DNA from: Nitriliruptoraceae bacterium
GTDB lineage: Bacteria > Actinomycetota > Nitriliruptoria > Nitriliruptorales > Nitriliruptoraceae
Reading direction: 5' to 3'
Assembly (NCBI GenBank): GCA_007123425.1
Contig: SKLC01000058.1
Location: 1-11,838, forward strand
DNA: 11,838 bases
Positions 1 through 5,779 of the stretch are shown in pieces. The notes beneath the pieces are model-generated. The model worked only from the letters and a program-made list of their open reading frames with translations. It was not told where the DNA came from and did no database searches. How positions within the stretch are numbered: position 1 is the first letter of the stretch; the number at the start of each line of letters is the position of its first letter. Both the position numbers and the translations under genes were made by a program.

Positions 1-227
1 AGCTGGCCCGCGCCGTGGGGATCGGCGGGCGCGACCGTCCCACGGGCGCCGCCGCAGAGCGAGCGCGCGTGAGCGTCACCCGCGCCCTGCGCTACGCGCT
101 CCGGCGGGTCCGTGAGCACCATCCCGGTCTCGGCGCGCATCTCGACCACGCCGTGCGCACGGGCACCTACCTCGCCTACGACCCCGACCCGCAGGCACCT
201 GTGCGCTGGGAGGTCCGCGACCGGTGA
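1..227 (+). CDS. C-terminal fragment of an ATPase/regulator-type protein (5' end outside window)
   Basis: The reading frame is already open at position 3 and runs to TGA at 225-227, so only about 74 C-terminal residues are present. The GTG at 15 is internal and is not the start. The segment reads GIGGRDRPTGAAAERARVSV, then a basic helix (RALRYALRRV), then LGAHLDHAVRTGTYLAYDPD. From memory this pattern is the conserved tail of large actinobacterial ATP-binding or TPR-containing regulators and some adenylate-cyclase-like ATPases. The GRDRP...AAERARVSVTRALR part reads like the end of a small helical DNA-binding-like domain, but the function is in the missing part. Family assignment rests on recall of this C-terminal signature and is moderate at best. 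That it is a genuine coding end is more certain: codon bias is strong and the next element on this strand is a tRNA. Confidence 0.55.
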   Translation, partial: LARAVGIGGRDRPTGAAAERARVSVTRALRYALRRVREHHPGLGAHLDHAVRTGTYLAYDPDPQAPVRWEVRDR

Positions 228-341
228 CCCGCCTCCCCGGCGTCGAGCACCGCGAGCCCCGGCCATGGATGACCGCAGGCTGTACGACGCCCTCTACCCT
301 GCATGCCACCGTCGGGCCCCACGCACCGGGTGCCCCAGGCC

Positions 342-358
342 CCTCCGGATCGCGGAGG
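342..358 (+). terminator. Small hairpin in the gap before the tRNA
   Basis: CCTCCG (342-347) and CGGAGG (353-358) form a perfect 6-bp stem around a 5-nt GATCG loop. It lies 114 nt after the stop of the upstream gene and 22 nt before the tRNA. No U-tract follows. It could end the upstream transcript or be a tRNA leader structure. The rest of 228-380 shows no gene I can support. Confidence 0.25.
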
Positions 359-380
359 TACCCGCGGAAGTCCCGCCCCC

Positions 381-456
381 GCCCCTGTAGCTCAGTGGAG
401 AGAGCAGCGGTTTCCTAAACCGCGTGTCGCAGGTTCGATTCCTGCCAGGGGCGCCA
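381..456 (+). tRNA. tRNA-Arg (anticodon CCU)
   Basis: The full cloverleaf can be drawn. The acceptor stem GCCCCTG (381-387) pairs perfectly with CAGGGGC (446-452). The D stem is GCTC/GAGC, with the GG pair and an A at position 20, the usual arginine identity base. The anticodon stem GCGGT/ACCGC (407-411/419-423) encloses the loop TTCCTAA, giving anticodon CCT at 414-416, which reads AGG. The 5-nt variable region is GTGTC, and the T arm is GCAGG-TTCGATT-CCTGC. The discriminator is G453 and CCA is encoded at 454-456. AGG is a rare arginine codon in such GC-rich genomes, so this is probably a low-abundance single-copy tRNA. No integrase or duplicated 3' end lies nearby, so there is no sign that it is an occupied integration site. 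Confidence 0.97.
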
Positions 457-462
457 TCGACG

Positions 463-481
463 GCCGCGAGCCAGTCGCGGC
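463..481 (+). terminator. Hairpin terminator candidate after the tRNA
   Basis: GCCGCGA (463-469) and TCGCGGC (475-481) form a perfect 7-bp stem with a 5-nt loop, starting 7 nt after the encoded CCA. It lies between the tRNA and the convergent nat gene. There is no U-tract, which is common for actinobacterial terminators. It could serve either strand. Confidence 0.5.
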
Positions 482-528
482 GCTCCTCGCCTCTCACGCG
501 GACGCCGCCGGAGCGGGTACGCGCCCGG

Positions 529-1329
529 TCACCCTGCGTGCGGCCATCGCGGGAGGCGGATGCCGAACAGCTCGTGGAGCACCGTGAGCGGATCGTCGAT
601 CTGCCGCTCCACCCGGGTGCCGCCCCGGCATGTGATCAGCCGGCGGTCGGACAGTGTGCGGTGCCCGTCCTCGGTCACCAGCGTGCAGAGCGGCGTGCCG
701 GTGAAGTCGGACTCGGGCGAGTGCTCGTGGTGCCGGCAGCGATCCCGGAAGTCCTCGAGCATCCGGGGCACGGTGTCGAAGCACCACCCGCGGGCCCACG
801 TCCCGTCCTCGTAGCGCTCGGACACGTAGCGGCCCTCTGCCTGCGTCACCCGGTACCAGGTGTCGCCGATTCGTTGGGGCGTGGCCTCGAGGCGGACCGG
901 TCCGCGCGGCGAGACGCCGGTGCCCACGTCGACGAGCACCGGGTCGTCCGCGCCGACGCGCACGAGGATGCGGGCGTGGTCGAACCGGGCGCCGAGGCTG
1001 CCATCGTCCCGCAGGCCCCGGGCCTCCACCAGCCAGGCGTCGTAGCCCAGGGTCCGCAGCAGCGCGCAGAACAGGCCGTTGAGCTCGTAGCAGAACCCGC
1101 CGCGGTGGTCGGCCACCACCTTCGCGGCGAGGTGGGCGAGGTCGAGGGACAGGGCTCGGCCGAGGTGGATGTCGAGGTTCTCGAAGGGCACCGCGCGCAC
1201 GTGGGCATCCTGCAGGCTGGCCAGGGCCGCGAGGCTCGGGGCGCCCACCGGGCCATGGCCCACGCGAGCGAGGTAGGCGTCGACGACGGCCGGCACGAGG
1301 GGGGCGGGCGAGGCGGACGGCGCGAGCAT
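529..1329 (-). CDS. nat: Arylamine N-acetyltransferase
   Basis: A 266-residue cytoplasmic enzyme of the NAT family, which moves an acetyl (or related acyl) group from CoA to arylamines or hydrazines through an acyl-cysteine intermediate. The family-typical VPFENLDIHLG (residues 47-57) and RGGFCYELNGLF (76-87) are present. The Cys-His-Asp triad reads as C80, H118 (in FDHARILV) and D134 (in LVDVGTG). The C80-H118 spacing of 38 matches characterised bacterial NATs, and the length is close to the usual 270-280. The ATG at 1329 was chosen because the family's N-terminal helix begins just after it; the Shine-Dalgarno match is weak. It is transcribed divergently from a PadR repressor gene, and its promoter overlaps two dyads that are probably that repressor's sites. 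This suggests induction by an aromatic or drug-like ligand, which is inference. The physiological substrate cannot be read from sequence. Confidence 0.95.
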   Translation of the reverse strand: MLAPSASPAPLVPAVVDAYLARVGHGPVGAPSLAALASLQDAHVRAVPFENLDIHLGRALSLDLAHLAAKVVADHRGGFCYELNGLFCALLRTLGYDAWLVEARGLRDDGSLGARFDHARILVRVGADDPVLVDVGTGVSPRGPVRLEATPQRIGDTWYRVTQAEGRYVSERYEDGTWARGWCFDTVPRMLEDFRDRCRHHEHSPESDFTGTPLCTLVTEDGHRTLSDRRLITCRGGTRVERQIDDPLTVLHELFGIRLPRWPHAG

Positions 1330-1348
1330 CGGCGACCTGCGATCGTGT

Positions 1349-1361
1349 TCTCAATGTGAGA
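1349..1361. promoter_or_regulatory. Operator dyad 1 (TCTCA-ATG-TGAGA)
   Basis: A perfect 5-bp inverted repeat with a 3-bp spacer (1349-1353 and 1357-1361), centred at 1355. It has the same arms and spacer length as a second dyad centred at 1396, 41 bp away and close to four helical turns. It falls on the predicted start point of the nat transcript and just upstream of the padR promoter. The likely ligand is the adjacent PadR protein, inferred from position only. Confidence 0.65.
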
Positions 1362-1366
1362 CGTCG

Positions 1367-1395
1367 ACGATAGCGGTCCCGGGTAGGCTTCTCAA
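1367..1395 (-). promoter_or_regulatory. Predicted nat promoter
   Basis: On the minus strand, a -35 box TTGAGA (1395-1390) is followed after exactly 17 nt by a -10 box TATCGT (1372-1367). This predicts transcription starting near 1360 and a leader of about 30 nt before the nat ATG. The -35 box lies within dyad 2, and the start point lies within dyad 1, so occupancy of either site would be expected to block initiation. Confidence 0.55.
1384..1389 (+). promoter_or_regulatory. Predicted padR -10 box, leaderless start
   Basis: TAGGCT fits the actinobacterial TANNNT -10 pattern and ends 7 nt before the padR ATG, so transcription would begin at or next to the start codon. There is no clear -35 box. 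Leaderless mRNAs are common in actinobacteria. The GGTAGG around it could instead act as a weak ribosome binding site if transcription starts further upstream. Confidence 0.4.
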
Positions 1396-1404
1396 CATGA
1401 GAAG
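1388..1404. promoter_or_regulatory. Operator dyad 2 (CTTCTCA-ACA-TGAGAAG), overlapping the padR start codon
   Basis: A perfect 7-bp inverted repeat with a 3-bp spacer, arms 1388-1394 and 1398-1404. The padR start codon (1397-1399) lies inside it, and the nat -35 box is part of its left half. The core TTCTCA-N3-TGAGA is shared with dyad 1. A protein bound here would cover the padR start and the nat promoter together, which suits an autoregulated repressor that also controls the divergent gene. Confidence 0.7.
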
Positions 1405-1714
1405 TCGGGTTCCGGTCTCGCCGACGGCCTACGGGGTCGCGCTCGTGCTCGCCGACGGGCCGTTGCATCCCTACGCGATCGTGGATGCGGTCGCCGACCT
1501 CGACGCTGGGATCGACGCGAGCCGAGCCACGATCTACCGGGTCGTCGAGCGCATGGCGGCCGACGGGTGGGTGGCCGAGGTCACCTCCGACGACCCGCCG
1601 GCGTCCCGGCGTCGGGCATTCGCGCTGACCGAGCGTGGACGCCGCGCGGTCCGGGCGGAGTCGCGTCGCATCGGCCACCTGTGGGCGCTGGCCGACGCAC
1701 GGGGGCTCGCGTAG
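1397..1714 (+). CDS. PadR-family winged-helix transcriptional regulator
   Basis: A 105-residue protein matching the short PadR class, which is essentially only the winged helix-turn-helix domain. A helix region follows HPYAIVDAV (residues 24-32). The probable recognition helix is ATIYRVVERMAADGWV (44-59), and the wing runs through RRRAFALTERG (71-81), followed by a short C-terminal dimerisation helix (82-100). PadR proteins are dimeric repressors that often sense aromatic acids or drugs and control a neighbouring gene. Here the neighbour is the divergent nat, 67 bp away, with two matching dyads between them. No other start codon is available near the N-terminus. The wing region retains the basic residues expected for DNA contact. 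The effector is unknown. Confidence 0.88.
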   Translation: MRSRVPVSPTAYGVALVLADGPLHPYAIVDAVADLDAGIDASRATIYRVVERMAADGWVAEVTSDDPPASRRRAFALTERGRRAVRAESRRIGHLWALADARGLA

Positions 1715-1762
1715 TCGCACGGCGGACGAGCCTGCCCCCGCCGGCCGCGCCCGTGCCGGAGG

Positions 1763-2191
1763 TCAGACGTCGACGGTGGCCAGGCACCGCCAGCGGCCCG
1801 GCGCCTCCTCGTGGATCCACGTCCCGGAGTAGGAGACCCCCTTGGGGGCGGCGCCTCTCGCGGTCACCCGGTGCAGGTCGGTCATCCACAGGTGCACCTG
1901 CACCTCGTCACCGTGGGGGTGGACCTGCACCAGCACCGGCATGGCGTCGTCCGTGTCGAGGTGGAAGATGATCTCCTCGAGCAGCGAGACCACCAGCTCC
2001 TCGTCGCTGCCGGTCAACGACACCTCGCGGTGCCACCACCAGGGGACGTGCTCGACCTCCGCGATGCTGTCCACCAGCGCCAGCGCCGCCTCCTCGAGGC
2101 AGGCCTCGCGCGTGGGGCCCCAGGCCTCGATGATCTCGTCGGCGGTGTGGGCCCGCAGCAGGTGGCCCCGGTGGGTGGAGGTCGGCGTCAT
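1763..2191 (-). CDS. Archease, activator of RtcB RNA ligase
   Basis: A 142-residue protein of the archease family (usual length about 140). Visible family features are the N-terminal HTADEIIEAWGPT (residues 15-27), with the conserved metal-site Asp at D18, an LLEEIIFHLDTDD stretch in the middle, the motif KGVSYSG near residue 115, and the C-terminal VDV ending with the conserved Asp D141. In characterised systems archease accelerates guanylylation of RtcB and allows multiple turnover. Its ATG (2191-2189) overlaps the rtcB TGA (2190-2188) by 4 nt, so the two are translationally coupled, with archease second. Its 3' end converges on padR across a 48-bp gap in which I see no clear terminator. 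Sequence divergence in the middle lowers certainty slightly, but the rtcB linkage makes the assignment firm. Confidence 0.88.
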   Translation of the reverse strand: MTPTSTHRGHLLRAHTADEIIEAWGPTREACLEEAALALVDSIAEVEHVPWWWHREVSLTGSDEELVVSLLEEIIFHLDTDDAMPVLVQVHPHGDEVQVHLWMTDLHRVTARGAAPKGVSYSGTWIHEEAPGRWRCLATVDV

Positions 2192-3672
2192 CCCTTCACC
2201 ACCCCGACCGGCCGCAGGCGCGCCACCCGCCGGCTCAGGCCCGCCGTCTCACAGGCGCGCACCACCTCCTCGACGTCCTTGTAGGCCTGCGGCGCCTCCT
2301 CCGGGAGGTCGCGCAGGGAGCCGGCGCGGACCTCGATGCCGACGCGCGCAAGGTCGTCGCGCAGCTCCGAGCCGCCGTGCCCCCGTCGCTTCGCCTCGTG
2401 CCGGCTCATGCGCCGGCCCGCACCGTGGGCGGCCGACGAGAAGGCGCCGCCGGGGTCCTGCCCGCACAGGACGTAGGAGGCGGTGCCCATCGAGCCGGGG
2501 AGCAGCACCGGCTGCCCCACCGACCGCAGGTCCTCCGGCAGCTCCGGTGATCCGGCCGGGAACGCCCGCGTCGCGCCCTTGCGGTGCACGCACAGCCGAC
2601 GCGCTCGACCGTCCATCACGTGCGTCTCGAGCTTGGCCAGGTTGTGGGAGACGTCGTACACCAGCCGCAGGTCACGGCATCCGGTGACGCTGGCCACGGC
2701 GTCGCGCGTGGCCTCGGTGAGCAGCTGCCGGTTGGCCCGTGCGTAGTTGGCCGCGGCGGCCAGGGCCCCGAGGTAGGCCTCGCCCTCGGAGGAGTCGACC
2801 GGCGCGCAGGCGAGCTGCGGATCGGGCACGCGGATGCCGTGGCGGGGCATGGCCTCGCGCATCACCCGTACGTGGTCGGAGCAGATCTGGTGGCCCAGGC
2901 CGCGCGAGCCGCAGTGGATCATCACGCACACCTGCCCCGGCGCGAGCCCGAAGACCTGGGCCACGGCGGGGTCGAGGACGCGGTCGACGACCTGCACCTC
3001 GAGGAAGTGGTTGCCCGACCCCAGCGAGCCCACCTGGCCGGCCCCGCGCTTGCGTGCGCGCTCGCTGACCTGCGCCGGGTCGGCGCCCTCGAGCCGGCCG
3101 CCGTCCTCGCAACGCTCGAGGTCGGCCGGCTCGCCGTAGCCGCGCGCGACGGCGTAGGCGGCGCCGTCGACGAGGATCCGGTCGAACTCGCCACGGTCGG
3201 TGACGTGCCAGACCGCCCCACGGCCCATCCCCTTCGGCGTGGCGGCGGCCAGGGCGTCCATGAGCGCGCCGAGGTCGTCGGCCAGCTCGCCCTCCGCGAG
3301 GGGCGCGGCCAGCAGGCGCACGCCGCAGGAGATGTCGAAGCCGACCCCGCCCGGCGAGACCACCCCGCCGGCGGCGACGTCGGTGGCCGCTACCCCGCCG
3401 ATCGGGAAGCCGTAGCCCCAGTGGACGTCGGGCATCGCGTAGCTGGCCTCCACGATCCCGGGCAGGGTCGCGACGTTGGCGACCTGCTCGAGGCTGCGGT
3501 CGTCGTGCAGGTCGGGCAGCAGCTGCTCCGAGGCGTAGACGACCCCGGGCACGCGCATGTCCCCGGTGCGGTCGATGCGCCACCGGGCGGGGCCGTCAGC
3601 GCGCAGCCGTGGGGGCTCACGCCCGGGCACCGCGCTCGGTGTGTCGTCCTGGTGGTGGGCGGTCTGCGGCAT
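2188..3672 (-). CDS. rtcB: RNA-splicing/repair ligase RtcB
   Basis: A 494-residue RtcB, which joins RNA 3'-phosphate or 2',3'-cyclic phosphate ends to 5'-OH ends using GTP and Mn2+. All hallmark blocks are present: GVGFDISCGVRLL with metal ligands D113 and C116, GSLGSGNHFLEVQ with H222, MIHCGSRGLGHQ with H253, VYDVSHNLAK with H343, the VHRKGATRAFP block (362-372), GSMGTASYVL (393-402), and SSAAHGAGRRMSR with H416, the histidine that carries GMP. It is therefore expected to be active. Length fits the archease-dependent form (about 480). The ATG at 3672 was chosen because conservation starts at residue 31 and the open frame further upstream has no RtcB-like sequence; a GGGG stretch lies upstream at ribosome-binding distance. 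The first 30 residues are unconserved, so the true start could be slightly later. It leads the rtcB-archease operon. The substrate (cleaved tRNA, mRNA or rRNA) is unknown. Confidence 0.97.
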   Translation of the reverse strand: MPQTAHHQDDTPSAVPGREPPRLRADGPARWRIDRTGDMRVPGVVYASEQLLPDLHDDRSLEQVANVATLPGIVEASYAMPDVHWGYGFPIGGVAATDVAAGGVVSPGGVGFDISCGVRLLAAPLAEGELADDLGALMDALAAATPKGMGRGAVWHVTDRGEFDRILVDGAAYAVARGYGEPADLERCEDGGRLEGADPAQVSERARKRGAGQVGSLGSGNHFLEVQVVDRVLDPAVAQVFGLAPGQVCVMIHCGSRGLGHQICSDHVRVMREAMPRHGIRVPDPQLACAPVDSSEGEAYLGALAAAANYARANRQLLTEATRDAVASVTGCRDLRLVYDVSHNLAKLETHVMDGRARRLCVHRKGATRAFPAGSPELPEDLRSVGQPVLLPGSMGTASYVLCGQDPGGAFSSAAHGAGRRMSRHEAKRRGHGGSELRDDLARVGIEVRAGSLRDLPEEAPQAYKDVEEVVRACETAGLSRRVARLRPVGVVKG

Positions 3673-3722
3673 GAGCGAACCCCGTCGCGCGGCGCGTCCG
3701 TGGCACGCGGCCGGTCCGGCAA

Positions 3723-3759
3723 CCTCGAGCCTCGAGTATCCCGGGGGTGGTGCCCACCC
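3723..3759. promoter_or_regulatory. Candidate control elements between rtcB and the divergent ligase gene
   Basis: Within the 197-bp divergent gap (3673-3869) there is a tandem pair of the 7-mer CCTCGAG (3723-3729 and 3730-3736). A minus-strand GATACT (3740-3735) resembles a -10 box for rtcB, and GGGTGG-TGC-CCACCC forms a tight 6-bp hairpin at 3745-3759. No convincing -35 box pairs with the GATACT. I found no clear promoter for the plus-strand gene; only a GAGGAG stretch (3854-3859) upstream of its ATG stands out. Function is speculative. Confidence 0.3.
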
Positions 3760-3869
3760 GCCAGTGACCAAGGTCCCCGTGTCGCCGACGACGGGACGGA
3801 CTGCCCTACCGCTCCGAGCCGCGAGGGGGTCTGCTTGGGGGGGATCGGGAGACGAGGAGCTGACGGACC

Positions 3870-5714
3870 ATGTCGGAGACGCGCAGGGAGACACTGCTGG
3901 CACAGATCGAGGGGCGGACGCTCGTCGACGTCTTCCATGAGACGTGCGACGCCCACGCGGACGCCCCGGCGCTGGTGGAACGCACCGCCGACGGCCTCGT
4001 GGTCCGCAGCTGGGATGGCTACCGCCGCGAGGCCACCGCGCTGGCGGTGGGGCTGCGGCGGCTCGGCCTGGAGCCTGGCGGGCACCTCGCCCTGGCCCTG
4101 ACCAACCGGCCCGAGCACGTGCTGCTCGACGTGGCGACCCTGCTCGCCGGCGGGGTGCCGACCTCGGTCTACGTGACGATGGCGGACGAGCAGCTGATCC
4201 ACGTCGCCGGGGACAGCGGCGCCGTGATCGGCGTCGTGGACGACGAGGCGCTCCTCGAGCGCTGGCTCGGCGTGCGCGAGCAGGTCGAGGGCCTGCACAC
4301 GCTGATCGTCCTCGACCCGCCCGAGGGCGAGCTGCCCGACGGCGTGGTCTCCCTCGAGCAGGTCCGCGAGCTGGGCGAGCACCCGGCAGCGGAGGACCAC
4401 GCCGAGCTGGCGCGGATCCGCCACGCGCTGCGACCGGACGACACCGCCACGCTGATCTACACCTCCGGCACCACCGGCCCGCCCAAGGGCGCGATGGTGA
4501 CCCACCGCAACGTGCTCTACCAGCTCGCGGCGCTGCCCACGCTCTTCGACCTGCAGGTCGGCTACCGGGTCATCTCCTACCTGCCGCTGGCCCACATCGC
4601 CGAGCGCGTGGTCTCCCACTACCTCGCCATCGGACGGGCGCTGACCGTGTACTTCGTGCGCGACATCGCCCAGCTGGTCGAGACGCTGCAGGGGGCACGC
4701 CCGCACCTGCTGTTCGGCGTGCCCCGTGTGTGGGAGAAGGTGCACACCCGCCTACTGGAGCGCATCGCCGACACGCGGCCGGACGCGAAGCGGCGCCTGG
4801 CCGAGCGCGCCGTGGCCATCGGCCGCCGGCGCGCGGAGCTGCGGCTGGCGGGCGAGCCCGTGCCCCTGGCGCTGCGGCTGCAGCACGCGCTGCTCGACCG
4901 GCTGGTCCTGGCGAAGATCCGCGATGGCCTGGGGCTGGACCGCATCGTCCACGTCGCCTCGGGTGCCGCCACGCTCGACCCGGAGCTGATGCGCTTCTTC
5001 GCCGGGCTGGGCCTGGAGGTCCTCGACATCTACGGCCTCACCGAGACCACTGCCGTGGTCGCCTGCAACCGCCCCGGCCTGCCCCGGCCGGGCACCGTGG
5101 GCTTCCCGCTGCCCGGCACGCAGGTTCGCATCGCCGACGACGGGGAGGTGCTCGTCAGCGGGCCCCACGTCTTCGCGGGCTACCACGATCGGCCCGAGGC
5201 CACGCGCGAGGTGCTGGAGGGCACCTGGCTGCATACCGGCGATCTCGGCGCCTTCGACGCGGACGGCTATCTGCGGATCACCGGCCGTCGCAAGGACCTG
5301 CTGGTGACCTCCGGCGGGAAGAACATCGCGCCCGCCATCATCGAAGACGCCATCCGGACCCGTTCGCCCATCATCTCCCAGGTCTGCGCGATCGGGGACG
5401 CCCGTCCCTACGTGAGCGCGCTGATCGCGCTGGACGCCGAGGGCCTCCAGGAGTGGTCGCAGCGTCGCACGCGGACATGGGCGAGCATCGGCGAGGCCGC
5501 CAACGACCCCGAGGTCTCCGCTGAGGTCGAGCGGGCCGTGATGGCGGCCAACGCGCAGCTGTCCCGTCCGGAGCAGGTCAAGCGCTGGACGATCGTCCCC
5601 GTCGAGTGGACCGTCGACACGGGCGAGGTCACTCCCACGCAGAAGATGCGCAGGGCCACCGTGCTCGAGCGCTTCCCGGAGCTGGTCGGCGACCTCTACG
5701 ACGACGCGCGCTGA
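3870..5714 (+). CDS. fadD: Long-chain fatty-acid-CoA ligase (AMP-forming, FadD15/FAA1 type)
   Basis: A 614-residue acyl-adenylate-forming enzyme that activates a fatty acid with ATP and CoA. It is near the usual 600 residues of the FadD15-like group. Core motifs appear in order: YTSGTTGPPKG (197-207, phosphate binding), YLPLAHIAERV (237-247) and VPRVWEKV (284-291), both typical of the long-chain FAA1 branch, YGLTETT (388-394, adenine/Mg2+ site), TGDLGAFD (456-463), GRRKDLLVTSGGKNIAP (472-488), and the C-terminal catalytic Lys region PTQKMRR with K592. No membrane segment is evident. The ATG at 3870 gives a normal N-terminus, with GAGGAG about 11 nt upstream as ribosome binding site. The gene is monocistronic, divergent from rtcB, and ends in a hairpin. 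Chain-length preference cannot be read, and the product could feed either degradation or lipid synthesis. Confidence 0.95.
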   Translation: MSETRRETLLAQIEGRTLVDVFHETCDAHADAPALVERTADGLVVRSWDGYRREATALAVGLRRLGLEPGGHLALALTNRPEHVLLDVATLLAGGVPTSVYVTMADEQLIHVAGDSGAVIGVVDDEALLERWLGVREQVEGLHTLIVLDPPEGELPDGVVSLEQVRELGEHPAAEDHAELARIRHALRPDDTATLIYTSGTTGPPKGAMVTHRNVLYQLAALPTLFDLQVGYRVISYLPLAHIAERVVSHYLAIGRALTVYFVRDIAQLVETLQGARPHLLFGVPRVWEKVHTRLLERIADTRPDAKRRLAERAVAIGRRRAELRLAGEPVPLALRLQHALLDRLVLAKIRDGLGLDRIVHVASGAATLDPELMRFFAGLGLEVLDIYGLTETTAVVACNRPGLPRPGTVGFPLPGTQVRIADDGEVLVSGPHVFAGYHDRPEATREVLEGTWLHTGDLGAFDADGYLRITGRRKDLLVTSGGKNIAPAIIEDAIRTRSPIISQVCAIGDARPYVSALIALDAEGLQEWSQRRTRTWASIGEAANDPEVSAEVERAVMAANAQLSRPEQVKRWTIVPVEWTVDTGEVTPTQKMRRATVLERFPELVGDLYDDAR

Positions 5715-5776
5715 CCGCCTCCCCGGGCGGAGCCGGGCGATGTTCGACGGCGAGGCGGGCGCTGCGTGCCTCGCCG
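5715..5776. terminator. Bidirectional terminator between convergent genes
   Basis: Directly after the ligase stop, CCGCC/GGCGG (5715-5719/5726-5730) forms a small stem. The main element is CGGCGAGGC (5748-5756) pairing perfectly with GCCTCGCCG (5768-5776), 9 bp with an 11-nt loop. It sits 3 nt from the stop of the convergent DUF2207 gene at 5780. Neither strand has a U-tract. Position between two converging stops supports a shared terminator. Confidence 0.65.
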
Positions 5777-5779
5777 CAG

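Noticed and set aside
381..456. tRNA-Arg as the edge of an integrated element
   Set aside because: No integrase, no repeated tRNA 3' end and no compositional shift are visible in the following 11 kb.
494..1720. Long open frames overlapping nat and padR on both strands
   Set aside because: They encode Arg/Pro/Gly-rich sequence without family motifs and run across clear NAT and PadR genes. This is the usual result of few stop codons in GC-rich DNA.
3673..3903. N-terminal extension of rtcB by 77 residues
   Set aside because: The extension crosses the start of the divergent ligase gene, lacks RtcB-like sequence, and would remove the promoter region of both genes.
2584..4101. A 505-codon plus-strand frame opposite rtcB
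   Set aside because: It is antisense to every conserved RtcB motif, shows no domain, and runs into the start of the fatty-acid-CoA ligase in another frame.
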